Origin: a virus | Length of the DNA: 60,781 bases | Reading direction: 5' to 3' (one strand) | Virus record (IMG/VR): IMGVR_UViG_3300034020_000673 | Location: 1 to 60,781 of that record | Shown here: piece by piece, positions 39,601-47,260 of the stretch | Position numbering within the stretch: position 1 is the stretch's first letter | Layout: each line of letters begins with the position of its first letter | Made by a program: the position numbers and the translations under genes | The notes under the pieces: model-generated | The model's input: only the letters and a program-made list of their open reading frames with translations | What the model was told of the DNA's origin: nothing | The model's database searches: none

Positions 39601-40537
39601 AGGGGTTTCTGGCATATCAGGGTTTAGCGGGTTCTCTGGGGTGTCAGGCGAGTCGGGATCTTCCGGCTACAGCGGCGCTTCTGGTGTGTCGGGTTTTAGC
39701 GGAACCTCCGGCATTTCGGGCGAATCAGGGTTTTCAGGGTTTTCCGGAGTATCTGGAGTTTCGGGTTTCTCCGGAACGTCAGGGGTGTCAGGTAAGTCAG
39801 GCTTTAGCGGATTTTCCGGAGTGTCTGGGGTCAGCGGAGTTTCTGGATTTTCAGGGTTCTCCGGGGCTGCCGGCCGAGATGGTAAAGCGGTTTATGCGCC
39901 CGCAGCAGTGGTTAGCTCAATCGCTGCCGCTCCAGCTGCTATTGACTGGCTCGGGCAGCGCATGTTGGAATCCAAAACCCGAGGCGGCTATCAAGACCCC
40001 TTGGCGGAGTTTCGAGCCCTGCAGCAAGATATCGAAAAAGAATCTTTACTGAAACAATTACAGCCCGAGTTGGCTAATGTACTTGCGGAGCGTAACGCCA
40101 TGCCTTATTACTCCTACGGCCAGGAGCCGCCTATTGAAGACGTGTTGGGCTTGCCCGGCGGGGAATCTTCAAGCTATAATGAGTCGGATTACGTTCCGAT
40201 GTTCAAAGCTGGCGGAAAAGTATCCCCTCTGAACATTCAAATGATGTATGCCAAAGGTGGGCACGCTCGTGAAGATTTCCGCGACGGTAAGCATGTGGCT
40301 GGACCCGGTGACGGGCAGTCGGATGATATTCCGGCGTGGTTGGCGGACGGAGAGTTTGTGTTCCCAGCCGACGTGGTCAGCGCGTTGGGTAATGGGTCAA
40401 CCAAGGCCGGAACCGAAAAGCTCTACGATATGATGCACGAAATTCGAGCACGGGCACGGTCCTCGAAGGAAAAAGACCTACCCCCTCCGGCACATAAGTC
40501 GCCGCTCGATTACCTTAAAACTAAGAAAGGTAAATAA
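36608..40537 (+). CDS. Giant virion protein with collagen-like region and conserved DGEFVF C-terminus
   Basis: 1309 residues from ATG 36608, only a base after the previous stop. Residues 1-230 are unknown; 200-390 are Ala/Gly-rich with hydrophobic helices (VLPMVLAAAGPAGLFEGLGGALSGGAL...), suggesting membrane or channel insertion. About 590-660 is Ser/Gln/Gly-rich. About 829-1087 is G-x-S collagen-like repeats of the same kind as in 19861. The C-terminus has MFKAGGKVS and MYAKGGHARED motifs, then GPGDGQSDDIPAWLADGEFVFPADVVSALGNGS, a module conserved in many aquatic phages. A tail or ejection protein is likely. Confidence 0.78.
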   Translation: MALEQARMFMEPEETDDLRVLAAPGALQSAAPASSAASSQAAAGPRLGSDLTDLSNETEAVTGVKPGVDFRAPTTFAENYLMGVDPTFQQKFFKPGSSDRYTGTFVNTYRVADGKMVPIEATPADIAKGDVIFYVGGAPGSEYAGESRVGQAYTIKDGALTPVGGASSYKAPEKTPFFKEFLLEGVLPMVLAAAGPAGLFEGLGGALSGGALTGSAASSLGSGAFNLGSQILAGKDPIDALKSTALSYGAGQIANQLNSMLPQELGSVGRQAVSQLITTGKINPLSLATTAGVDFAADTLAQETGISKASAGQLIRSGLQLAQGNQTGALSSLISSGALSGTGTKPTGGLADYGDINTQGQERGVNERTYSEGVYDALLGALSGAQGEQSLADKEQVAGLPLLGGVIAGHLGAGLKLNELLKARGVTKELNDPTLTSELKTPEEKALYNEWYKSTIGKWDPATGSTQITLNKPADQSLTVQSSRVPSGFTYNDFTQSFPYVDEFGDVHYVDKKDLNIDPELKWLKEIYFPEPITIDTEFDIADPIKVKTKLSTSSSSQSDSSQSDSSQLTDSQLTNLTSGLDASQLKSSSTSSGLSGLTADSGGTPSGGTPGGETPGGGTTGGETAGGDLQPTQAEVMKKLGDELLAQGKSQEEVANELNRQLEGTNLRAGFKVVNGQPSTNIYESKVVDRTRSGEDYAAIRSGLSQKFSDGKTAAQDLAADINTRMRTANGIVYDTMEEAIRARNPGEATGPSGDRPKASDYAYQYVFNKVYGRPGTEDELKYARTRSISELESDLSGFLSDWKSSQPAGGGTTGENTADTGTPVNVETGTSGVSGESGVSGTSGVSGFSGVSGQSGTSGISGFSGSSGASGFSGVSGLSGASGFSGVSGQSGVSGFSGFSGESGTSGFSGFSGESGASGWSGVSGESGVSGFSGMSGESGTSGFSGFSGESGVSGFSGFSGLSGDSGFSGASGVSGTSGFSGFSGESGISGYSGASGVSGISGFSGFSGVSGESGSSGYSGASGVSGFSGTSGISGESGFSGFSGVSGVSGFSGTSGVSGKSGFSGFSGVSGVSGVSGFSGFSGAAGRDGKAVYAPAAVVSSIAAAPAAIDWLGQRMLESKTRGGYQDPLAEFRALQQDIEKESLLKQLQPELANVLAERNAMPYYSYGQEPPIEDVLGLPGGESSSYNESDYVPMFKAGGKVSPLNIQMMYAKGGHAREDFRDGKHVAGPGDGQSDDIPAWLADGEFVFPADVVSALGNGSTKAGTEKLYDMMHEIRARARSSKEKDLPPPAHKSPLDYLKTKKGK
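39094..39870 (+). repeat. Second tandem block of G-x-S coding repeats
   Basis: Degenerate nine-base-type repeats coding SGVSGFSGESGxSG units; here Glu, Val, Thr and Ala enter the x position more often than in the block at 20003-20990, and GES triplets recur about every 18-36 bases. It is in frame within the giant virion gene, and the two blocks could recombine. Confidence 0.8.
40151..40180 (+). promoter_or_regulatory. Candidate internal promoter before ejection genes
   Basis: TTGCCC (40151-40156), 18-base spacer, perfect TATAAT (40175-40180), inside the giant virion gene and 360 bases before the next gene. Shares the TTGCC minus 35 start with the sites at 3975 and 12933. Chance occurrence cannot be excluded. 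Confidence 0.32.
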
Positions 40538-40539
40538 TC

Positions 40540-41586
40540 ATGGCCGGATTGTTTGAAGGCTCCGCCCCGGATCCCGTAGCTCTAACTAAGACCTCGGCCG
40601 CGAAAGCGCCGGAGTATCTCACCAATTACCTTACTTCGCTGTCACAGGCTGGTATGGGTGCGTTGGGCACAGTAACTCCCGGAACACCGGCCACTGACAC
40701 GACTCCGGGCACCGCACCCACGGTCACTCCGTTTACTGGTCAGCAGTTGGTATCCGAGCTGCCTGATTTTTACAAGACCCTAATGACCCCCGCCGCAGGC
40801 GCAAACCTGCCAGGGCTGGCTAATCTGACCCGTTATCAAGACCCCATGACGCAAGCCTTAACGGCCGGAAAATCTGCAATGGAGGTCGGGGGTACAGATA
40901 TTTCAAAGTTCTATGACCCTTATCAAAAGCAAGTCATAGATGAAATGCAGAAGCAGTCTGACATCAACGTGCAGCGTAACGTGCTACCTGCGCTCAAAGC
41001 GTTGGGTGTGATGGGTGGTGCGGGAGGCTTTGGAAGCAGCCGCACTGGCGCGATAGGCGGCCAAGCACTGGCTGATATTGCATCTAATTTGCAGGCTCAG
41101 CAGACCGCTGCCCGTTCGAAAGGATTTCAAACCGCACTGGACGCTGCGCTCAAAGAACAAGGCCAGCAGGCCTCCGCCGCGAGCGCGTTGTCCGGCCTAG
41201 GTGCGCAGGAGCAAACCGCCGCCACTTCCGGAATAAAAACACTCGCTGACGTAGGCGCATCCAAGCTGGCTTATGATCAATCTCAACTTGAAGCACCGCT
41301 CAAACGAGCCTTAAATGTAGCTGAGATCATGCGCGGTTATACCTACCCAACCAGTTCGACCGAGACCGCAGAGACCTTACCCACCAATTTTAGTCCTTCG
41401 GTGCTTCAACAGATCGCCGGACTTGGCACATTGGTCGGGGCAGCGTTCCCGGCAGGTGGTCAAGGCGTGGGTAACAAAATTATCGGTGCTTTGGAAAAGA
41501 TCTTTGGCGGAGTTAACAGTAGCGGGACTTACACCCCTTCGGAAGGTGACAACATGCTGAGCGACCTTGCAGATTTCGGCGGTTAA
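40540..41586 (+). CDS. Putative internal virion / DNA ejection protein
   Basis: 348 residues, Ala/Gln/Gly-rich. QDPMTQALTAGKSAMEVGGTDISKFYDPYQKQVIDEMQKQSDINVQRNVLPALKALGVMGGAGGFGSSRTGAIGGQALADIASNLQAQQTAARSKGFQTALDAALKEQGQQ gives long helices flanking a Gly-rich hinge, as in ejection proteins that line the tail channel. Named from composition and from its place after tail genes; no catalytic domain. AAAGGTAA upstream. Confidence 0.68.
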   Translation: MAGLFEGSAPDPVALTKTSAAKAPEYLTNYLTSLSQAGMGALGTVTPGTPATDTTPGTAPTVTPFTGQQLVSELPDFYKTLMTPAAGANLPGLANLTRYQDPMTQALTAGKSAMEVGGTDISKFYDPYQKQVIDEMQKQSDINVQRNVLPALKALGVMGGAGGFGSSRTGAIGGQALADIASNLQAQQTAARSKGFQTALDAALKEQGQQASAASALSGLGAQEQTAATSGIKTLADVGASKLAYDQSQLEAPLKRALNVAEIMRGYTYPTSSTETAETLPTNFSPSVLQQIAGLGTLVGAAFPAGGQGVGNKIIGALEKIFGGVNSSGTYTPSEGDNMLSDLADFGG

Positions 41587-41588
41587 TC

Positions 41589-43199
41589 ATGACTACTTCC
41601 AAAGGTGCTTTGCAAGCCCCCTCGCTCTACGCTGAAACACCGACTGAAAAGAAAAGTTTAGAAGACTTTTTACGTATTCAGGAAGAACTCGAAACAGCGC
41701 TAACCAACCGGCAGCAGATGTTCGACCCGGTGCTGCTCGCGATGGCGCAGGGGTTTCTCGCCCCAACCAAGACGGGCAAATTCGGCGAGGCGCTCGGAAA
41801 CGTAGCCGCGCAGGTCGCTCCCGCTCAGCAGGCCGAAGAAAAGCGCATTCTAGAAAACATCGCGATGCGTAAAGACCTCGCAGCGGCTAAGCTCGGCGCT
41901 CAGCAGGCTTCCCGCGATGAGGCTATGTTGCGCGGAATGCTCAAACCGCCCACGGCTGCCCCGGCGGCCGAAGGCGCGGCAACCCCCGCAGCCCCGGTTG
42001 AAGGAGCCCCTGCGGCCGAGCCGGTTGCGGGTGCGCCGTTAGCGCCCAGACCCGCTGAGGCTCAGGCGACCGCTGCTCCCGTACGAGGCCTTCAGGAAGG
42101 CTCTACGCTTGATCAACTCACTGGCCCTCAGCTGAGTGCGATGGCTATAAGTAACAACCCACGGGTTCAGGCGTTGGCGAAGTTTGTTTTAAACCTGCGC
42201 GAAGATGAGCGTAAAAACCTCATGGTAGTGGGTGGTAACCTTGTCGACGCTCGCACAAGAGAAGTGGTGTTCACGGGTGCGGAAGAGCAGAAACCTTACA
42301 GCTTCCCCGGCATAGAAGGCCGGTTTCCAATGACACCTTCTGAGTACAAGAAAATTGTTGCTCAAGTGGGTAATTTGACCGGCGAAGCACAAGCGCAGAA
42401 GATCAAAGACATACTCAAAGGGCGGCAGACTCTGGAAGACCAAGAGGCTGCTAGCGAGCGGTCTAGAGAACGCGCTAAAGGTGACGTCAGACTTGAAGAG
42501 TCGATTCTCGCAGACGCTAAGGTTGCGCCCGATCTCATCCGCAGCGCTGATACGCTCATTCAGCTGGCTAGTAACCCGAACACTAAACGCACATTCGGCA
42601 TTCTGGCTCAGTCGGGGTTCCTCGGTGCGTTGGGGCAGCTGGGTGAAAATACGCTGCGTGTCGGTTCTTACAACATCGGCATTCCCTCGATCGAGCAGGC
42701 CATCCGCACCGCCACCCGCACACCGGCTGAAATACGCGCCGCTGAGATAGCCTCCGCCGCTTCGACCACATTGGAGTTGAACTTCCGCCAGTTGTTCTAC
42801 AAAGGGCAGGGTAATGTTTCAAACATGGAGGCTGAGACGATTCGGCAACTGGGCGGGTCTGTAAAAGACACCCCAGAGGGTATAGTCGCCAAGGCGCAGC
42901 TGATCAAGCTGCGTTCTGAGTTTGACCGCAAGGCGGCCGACATCTTCCGCGCTGCGCAAAAACGTGGCGTCAGCGTACGTGACTTCAAAGACACCGATGA
43001 GTATAAAACGGCGGTCAAGGAGTACGATGACGCTATTCAGACCGTTCGCGACTCGATTATGAACTTTCAACCTCCGGCCGGTGGGGCGCCTGCGGGTGGT
43101 CGTCCGGCACCGGCCGCTGCTCGACCCGCTGAACGCACAATGCCTGACGGTAGCGTTTGGGCGTTGCAGCCCGACGGGTCGTATCGTAAAAAGAAGTAA
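41589..43199 (+). CDS. Putative internal virion protein
   Basis: 536 residues. The N-terminal 110 are helical (LEDFLRIQEELETALTNRQQMFDPVLLAMAQGFLAPTKTGKFGEALGNVAAQ), followed by a Pro/Ala-rich linker (about 118-170), then a helical core (EQAIRTATRTPAEIRAAEIASAASTTLELNFRQLFYKGQGNVSNMEAETIRQLGGSV) and a second Pro/Ala-rich tail. The PTKTGKFGEALGN block recurs in internal virion proteins of podo-like aquatic phages. Probably ejected with DNA. Confidence 0.7.
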   Translation: MTTSKGALQAPSLYAETPTEKKSLEDFLRIQEELETALTNRQQMFDPVLLAMAQGFLAPTKTGKFGEALGNVAAQVAPAQQAEEKRILENIAMRKDLAAAKLGAQQASRDEAMLRGMLKPPTAAPAAEGAATPAAPVEGAPAAEPVAGAPLAPRPAEAQATAAPVRGLQEGSTLDQLTGPQLSAMAISNNPRVQALAKFVLNLREDERKNLMVVGGNLVDARTREVVFTGAEEQKPYSFPGIEGRFPMTPSEYKKIVAQVGNLTGEAQAQKIKDILKGRQTLEDQEAASERSRERAKGDVRLEESILADAKVAPDLIRSADTLIQLASNPNTKRTFGILAQSGFLGALGQLGENTLRVGSYNIGIPSIEQAIRTATRTPAEIRAAEIASAASTTLELNFRQLFYKGQGNVSNMEAETIRQLGGSVKDTPEGIVAKAQLIKLRSEFDRKAADIFRAAQKRGVSVRDFKDTDEYKTAVKEYDDAIQTVRDSIMNFQPPAGGAPAGGRPAPAAARPAERTMPDGSVWALQPDGSYRKKK

Positions 43200-43211
43200 G
43201 GAGCCCCATCG

Positions 43212-44552
43212 ATGAGTACGTTGGCTGAGTACAATAACAATCCGGGCAACTTACGCCCGCCGCAAGGGGTCAAATACGAAGGGCAAATAGGCGTTGATGA
43301 GAACGGATTCGCTATCTTTGAAAATAAAGATTACGGACGCCGGGCACTCATCAACGACATCGAGATCAAGCTCAAGCGCGGTCTGAATAGTCCTGATAAA
43401 TTTATCGATCGCTACGCCCCGCGTGGTAACGAGAACCCGCAGGAAGCCCAAGACAACTACAAGCTTTGGCTTGCGGGGTCGCTTGGTTTAGAAAGCACTA
43501 ATGATCCGTTCCCCAAAGACTCAGCCGAAAAGATAGCCGACGCCGTAGCGCAGTTTGAGAGCGGCACTTGGGGTAAACCCCCAGCGGCCGCACCCTCAAC
43601 GGAAGAAACCGGCAGCGGCCCGCCCACCGAGCAACAACGACGTGATAAACTCGTTGAAGAAGTTAAAGAGCTTCCCGGAAAAGTTGCTGAAGAATTTCCT
43701 ACCGCCACTCGAGCTGCGTTTGACGTTGCGGGAATCAGCTTAGGCACGCAGGCGGGCAGGGAACTTGAAGCCGCCAGGCAACGTGCCGCCCAAGCCTCAG
43801 CTGACCTGCTACGGGGTTCGGCCCAGCCCGCCGCCCCAGCGACCGCCGCTCCTCCGCCGCCTATACCTACCGACCCCATGCACACCCGGCAGATGCAAGG
43901 CACTACGGAAGCAGGGACCACCGGCCGCGCCAGGCAGCAGACCTATAACGTCGGAACCTCTCAGCAGTCCGCCGCCGCTAAGCAGCAGGCCGAAGTCATC
44001 GAACAGCTCAAACGCCAAGGTGTCGTGTCGGGCGACGCAAAGTCCCTGCTCGCAAAAGCACCCGGCCTGACCTCGACACCTTCAGGGGTGCTGTTGCCTT
44101 CAAGCCAGGTTTACGCTGATGTTCCGCCTACGCAGGGTACAACCTCCACGCCCCCGCCACCCCAGCAACGCCCTTCACCGTTGTCACGCGGTGCGCAGGC
44201 GCTCTCACGCGGAGTAAATATTGGGTACAGAGCGTTTCCCGGAGCAGCTGGTGCGCTAGCAGGCTTAGGAACCGCCGAGCTCGGGCAGCAGGCGTACAGC
44301 CGATTCTCAGAAGGTGACGTTCTGGGCGGCATTCTCGCGAGCGTTGGGGCCGGGAGCTCAGCGTTTTCGTTGTTTCCGTTTCCAGTAACCCGTGTGCCTT
44401 CGACGCTGTTAGCGGTTGCGTCGCCGTTGGCGCTGTTAGCTTACGATAAAATGAAAGAACGCGCAGTTTCTCAAGCCCAAGGGTATGGTGCGCTAGCCGC
44501 CGGGCGGCAACTCCCCGCACCGTCAATATACTCCGGCTTTACCAGTCCCTAA
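43212..44552 (+). CDS. Virion-associated protein with NNPGNLR (putative muralytic) domain
   Basis: 446 residues. The first 125 (LAEYNNNPGNLRPPQGVKYEGQIGVDENGFAIFENKDYGRRALINDIEIKL...RYAPRGNENPQEAQDNYKLWLAGSLGL...IADAVAQFESGTW) are a domain found in virion proteins suspected to open peptidoglycan during DNA entry; the catalytic residues are not certain. A long Pro/Ala/Gln linker follows, then hydrophobic C-terminal helices (AFPGAAGALAGLGTAELG; LLAVASPLALLAY) suited to membrane insertion. AAGGAG precedes the ATG. Last rightward gene. Confidence 0.75.
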   Translation: MSTLAEYNNNPGNLRPPQGVKYEGQIGVDENGFAIFENKDYGRRALINDIEIKLKRGLNSPDKFIDRYAPRGNENPQEAQDNYKLWLAGSLGLESTNDPFPKDSAEKIADAVAQFESGTWGKPPAAAPSTEETGSGPPTEQQRRDKLVEEVKELPGKVAEEFPTATRAAFDVAGISLGTQAGRELEAARQRAAQASADLLRGSAQPAAPATAAPPPPIPTDPMHTRQMQGTTEAGTTGRARQQTYNVGTSQQSAAAKQQAEVIEQLKRQGVVSGDAKSLLAKAPGLTSTPSGVLLPSSQVYADVPPTQGTTSTPPPPQQRPSPLSRGAQALSRGVNIGYRAFPGAAGALAGLGTAELGQQAYSRFSEGDVLGGILASVGAGSSAFSLFPFPVTRVPSTLLAVASPLALLAYDKMKERAVSQAQGYGALAAGRQLPAPSIYSGFTSP

Positions 44553-44595
44553 ACGCGGGGACTCCTCGTCGCCCTTACGTCCATGGGGGCGGCTT

Positions 44596-44630
44596 CCCCC
44601 GAACTGTTTCAGGTTCGGGGGTTTTTCTTT
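44596..44630 (+). terminator. Strong intrinsic terminator ending the rightward unit
   Basis: CCCCCGAAC (44596-44604), eight-base loop, GTTCGGGGG (44613-44621), then TTTTTCTTT and more T into the adjacent stop codon. A perfect nine-pair stem with a long U run. It ends rightward transcription 44 bases after the last virion gene; the T run overlaps the stop codon of the converging leftward gene, so leftward transcripts have no matching U tract. Confidence 0.9.
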
Positions 44631-45107
44631 TTATTTGAACTGCTTCTCATAGAGCCACCGCGCCATGAGGAGCGCCTCGGCTCGGTCGGCGTACTTCTTA
44701 AGGTTGAGCGGCGCTTCGGGGTAGAGCCTGATTGCAAACGCTCGGCAGAGCTCTTTGTCAGAGCTCAGCCCGAAGTGCTTCTTCCAAGTCACGGGGGTTG
44801 TGTGCGTGAGGTCTAGGCGAACGGCGGCAACCGCTGCCCGAGCCACACCGAACGAGTCCCCCAGGCTGAAAACCGAACTCACCCCCTGGCCGGGCATAGC
44901 GTTTACGCGCTCAAGTGCAACCGCCACGTGATCGTCTGGCGCGGCGTACCGCCTGAGCATAGCGAGAAGCCCCGCTGCGTCAACTTCGCTCTTAACGCTG
45001 CCCGAACCCTTAGCGACGGTGGGCATGTCCTCTACGGCGACGAATCGTCCGTCTCTGAGCACCCCCACCGCCCCGCTCAAGCCGGGATCAATACCGATAG
45101 TGATCAT
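44631..45107 (-). CDS. RuvC-like Holliday junction resolvase
   Basis: 158 residues from ATG 45107 (ATGA overlap). MITIGIDPGLSGAVGV supplies the first catalytic Asp7; AVALERVNAMPGQGVSS the Glu66; and KKYADRAEALLMARWL the C-terminal Asp141. This is the RNase-H-fold resolvase layout. In phages such enzymes resolve branched replication intermediates before packaging. Last gene of the leftward operon, converging on the terminator. Confidence 0.86.
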   Translation of the reverse strand: MITIGIDPGLSGAVGVLRDGRFVAVEDMPTVAKGSGSVKSEVDAAGLLAMLRRYAAPDDHVAVALERVNAMPGQGVSSVFSLGDSFGVARAAVAAVRLDLTHTTPVTWKKHFGLSSDKELCRAFAIRLYPEAPLNLKKYADRAEALLMARWLYEKQFK

Positions 45108-45940
45108 AACGCCTCGTAGTGTTCGCACCCGGCCCGCTGCTCGTCGAGGGTGAGGGTGTGATTGTTAAGTTCGCACACCCAGCGGCCTTCCGGCCCTGGG
45201 GTGCACATACGGCACGTGCGGCAGTGGCGCAAAGGCTCAACCTCACGAGTGCATACGGCCCGCATGCTGCAGAACCTGCAACCGAAGCTCGTGCCGTCAT
45301 CGCTGATTCCGGCCGGGCGTAGTCGAGCCTCCGTGAGTTTGATGATTCGCGCTTTTAGCCGGCCCTGCTCGGCGGGGTCTTCCCGAATACGCTCGACGTA
45401 GAACTGCTCGTCGTCTTTGCAGACCGCCACATACAGCGCCCGCGTAAACCCGCCGAGCGCCATACTGATCTGAACCTGAGCGTAATGAGAAGGTTTTGAG
45501 CCGGCTACGCCTTTCTTCAACAGCGAACTGAAGCTGTTTTTGTTGTGCGTCTTCACCTCGAGCAGGTGCGGTTTATCGCTCTCAGGGACGTCCCTGACCA
45601 CACCGTCCACTTTCGTAATGAAGTGTCCGGTGGGGTCGCCGAACTCATACTGACGTCCGTCGGGTTGTTTGTCCCAGACCGCGAACCCCGCACGGCGCAA
45701 ATCCGCTACGATTCGCGCCTCCTGAAGGTGCCCCGTCTCAAAAAGGCGATGAAGGCGTCCGTCAAACTGCTCACGGGCGAAACCTCGCCAGTTGAGCCAC
45801 ACCTGACGAACGCACTCCTCGCCTATCCCCGACGAGCCAAGCCGCCCCAAGTACAGTTCAGAGTCTGCTTTCTCTTTTTGAATAGCGTCATAGATACGGC
45901 TAATGACTTGCTGCTCGGGTTTGGGCGGAATGGCTACCAC
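45104..45940 (-). CDS. PD-(D/E)XK nuclease, Cas4/RecB-like with Cys cluster
   Basis: 278 residues, GTG start. FETGHLQEARIVADLRRAGF, then GHFITKVDGVV (Asp112) and HLLEVKTHN (Glu128, Lys130) form the PD-(D/E)XK core; SKPSHYAQVQISMALGGFTRALYVAVCKD is the QxxxY-type support helix. The C-terminus has eight Cys (221, 224, 230, 240, 243, 246, 256, 272), enough for one Fe-S cluster or two zinc sites. Likely a 5'-3' exonuclease feeding the adjacent ATPase and ssDNA-binding protein. A weak ribosome site is followed by a six-base gap. Confidence 0.82.
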   Translation of the reverse strand: MVAIPPKPEQQVISRIYDAIQKEKADSELYLGRLGSSGIGEECVRQVWLNWRGFAREQFDGRLHRLFETGHLQEARIVADLRRAGFAVWDKQPDGRQYEFGDPTGHFITKVDGVVRDVPESDKPHLLEVKTHNKNSFSSLLKKGVAGSKPSHYAQVQISMALGGFTRALYVAVCKDDEQFYVERIREDPAEQGRLKARIIKLTEARLRPAGISDDGTSFGCRFCSMRAVCTREVEPLRHCRTCRMCTPGPEGRWVCELNNHTLTLDEQRAGCEHYEAL

Positions 45941-45945
45941 GGCGC

Positions 45946-46449
45946 TCAGTCCCAGGGGTTCGCTGAAGCCGCCGGTGCCCGACTCGGCGCGGAGGCTTTC
46001 GGGGCGGCGGCCTTGGGCGCAGCGGTCTTGGGGGCTGCGGCGGGGGCTTCATCGCTGAACAAGAACGCTTTGATCTTGTTGCTCGCTTTGTAGCCGTTGC
46101 TAGCGGGCTCGATCGAAACCGCTGCCCGGAACGGTTTTTCTAGCAGCTTGTCGGTGTCGTCGGCTTCGGGCTTACCGCACGCCGTGGCCCAGGCGACGAG
46201 CTGCTGACGGCCGATGCGCTGCGCCTTCTCGCTCGGGTTGTTGATGTTGAAGTTCTGCCACAAGAGGCGGCCGGCGTGTTCACCCTTGACGACTTCAAAC
46301 TTCGCCTTGATGTACGAGCCGGTTCCGGCGCTGGTGGACTTCTCCTCGGCGTCGAGCGCTTTCAAAATGTACTCACCCTCGGGAATAGGGTCATACTCGG
46401 CGGGGGCGGAAACATCAACTTCTGAACTATCAAATCCAAACTTTGCCAT
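45946..46449 (-). CDS. DUF669 protein, ssDNA-binding type
   Basis: 167 residues: IPEGEYILKALDAEEKSTSAGTGSYIKAKFEVVKGEHAGRLLWQNFNINNPSEKAQRIGRQQLVAWATACGK is the DUF669 core, an OB-like phage protein. After about residue 130 comes an Ala/Pro/Lys-rich tail ending NPWD, reminiscent of flexible SSB tails. Gene order nuclease, DUF669, ATPase is typical of phage recombination modules. The ribosome site lies in a perfect 12-base palindrome, AAGGAGCTCCTT (46453-46464). Confidence 0.82.
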   Translation of the reverse strand: MAKFGFDSSEVDVSAPAEYDPIPEGEYILKALDAEEKSTSAGTGSYIKAKFEVVKGEHAGRLLWQNFNINNPSEKAQRIGRQQLVAWATACGKPEADDTDKLLEKPFRAAVSIEPASNGYKASNKIKAFLFSDEAPAAAPKTAAPKAAAPKASAPSRAPAASANPWD

Positions 46450-46467
46450 GATAAGGAGCTCCTTTAA

Positions 46468-47232
46468 TTAAGCGGCAATGGGGATGAGTTTTTCGAGATT
46501 CTCAATCTTCATCTCAATCTCTTCGGGGCAACCGTAACGGTTCTTTGCGGCGTAGGCGGGGTTCTCAACAAAGTGCAGCAGTCGCTCGCCGGTCGTCACG
46601 CCTCGGGTCTTTTGATTGTTGAACCCGGTGTCAGACTTGCGGATGATGACTTTGAACGCCGCGAACGCTATGACGTCTGCCCACTCCTGAAGCAGCGCGT
46701 TGCAGCGGTTGGGCAGTTTGGGCTGATAACGGTCATACGGCTCGGTGCGGGGGTCTTCGAATTTCACGACCGCCGCATGCGCAATCAACACCACGTTCAT
46801 CCCGCGCTTGAGCCGTAGCACGTCCAACCCCTGCAGGATCTCACGAAACTCCTCCGCTACAAGCATCTGCCCCTTGCCGTAGGCGAGGTCTTTAGCCTCA
46901 TGCGAGGACTCCACATTGCTCACGATGAGCGGCTCGATCAGCCAGTCAACCGAATCAACAACCACAGTTTTGAACTGATGGTCTTCTTTGATGAGCGTCT
47001 TAATGCTGTCGACCACGTCGCTGATTTTCATCGCTCGGGGAAAGCTCGTCACGTCTAGCGAGTCGAGACCGTCCTCGGTGCTGATAAAAATCGGACTCGG
47101 GAACTGGCTAGCGAGTGTCGACTTACCTATCCCGTGACCGCCGTAGATGACAAAACGCGGGGGAACGGCTTGCTTACCCCGGCGCAGCGTATCCTGCCAG
47201 CTGCTAGGGGTGGGTTGCTTCTCTTTTGACAT
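46468..47232 (-). CDS. AAA_24 / Sak4-like recombination ATPase
   Basis: 254 residues from ATG 47232 (AAGGAGAAACAAA upstream). Walker A GGHGIGKST (31-39), Walker B TVVVDSVDW (89-97), and VVLIAHAAVVKFEDPRTEPYDRYQPKLPNRCNALLQEWADVIAFA, the conserved DUF/AAA_24 stretch. These RecA-fold proteins include Sak4-type single-strand annealing recombinases, which work with an SSB. Neighbouring DUF669 and exonuclease support that. A helicase-loader function is the main alternative. Confidence 0.82.
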   Translation of the reverse strand: MSKEKQPTPSSWQDTLRRGKQAVPPRFVIYGGHGIGKSTLASQFPSPIFISTEDGLDSLDVTSFPRAMKISDVVDSIKTLIKEDHQFKTVVVDSVDWLIEPLIVSNVESSHEAKDLAYGKGQMLVAEEFREILQGLDVLRLKRGMNVVLIAHAAVVKFEDPRTEPYDRYQPKLPNRCNALLQEWADVIAFAAFKVIIRKSDTGFNNQKTRGVTTGERLLHFVENPAYAAKNRYGCPEEIEMKIENLEKLIPIAA

Positions 47233-47260
47233 TTTGTTTCTCCTTTCTGAGTAGAGGCGG

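Noticed and set aside
39126-40052. A 308-codon rightward frame inside the giant virion gene
   Set aside because: It is produced by reading the G-x-S repeats in another frame, giving low-complexity sequence; it has no ribosome site.
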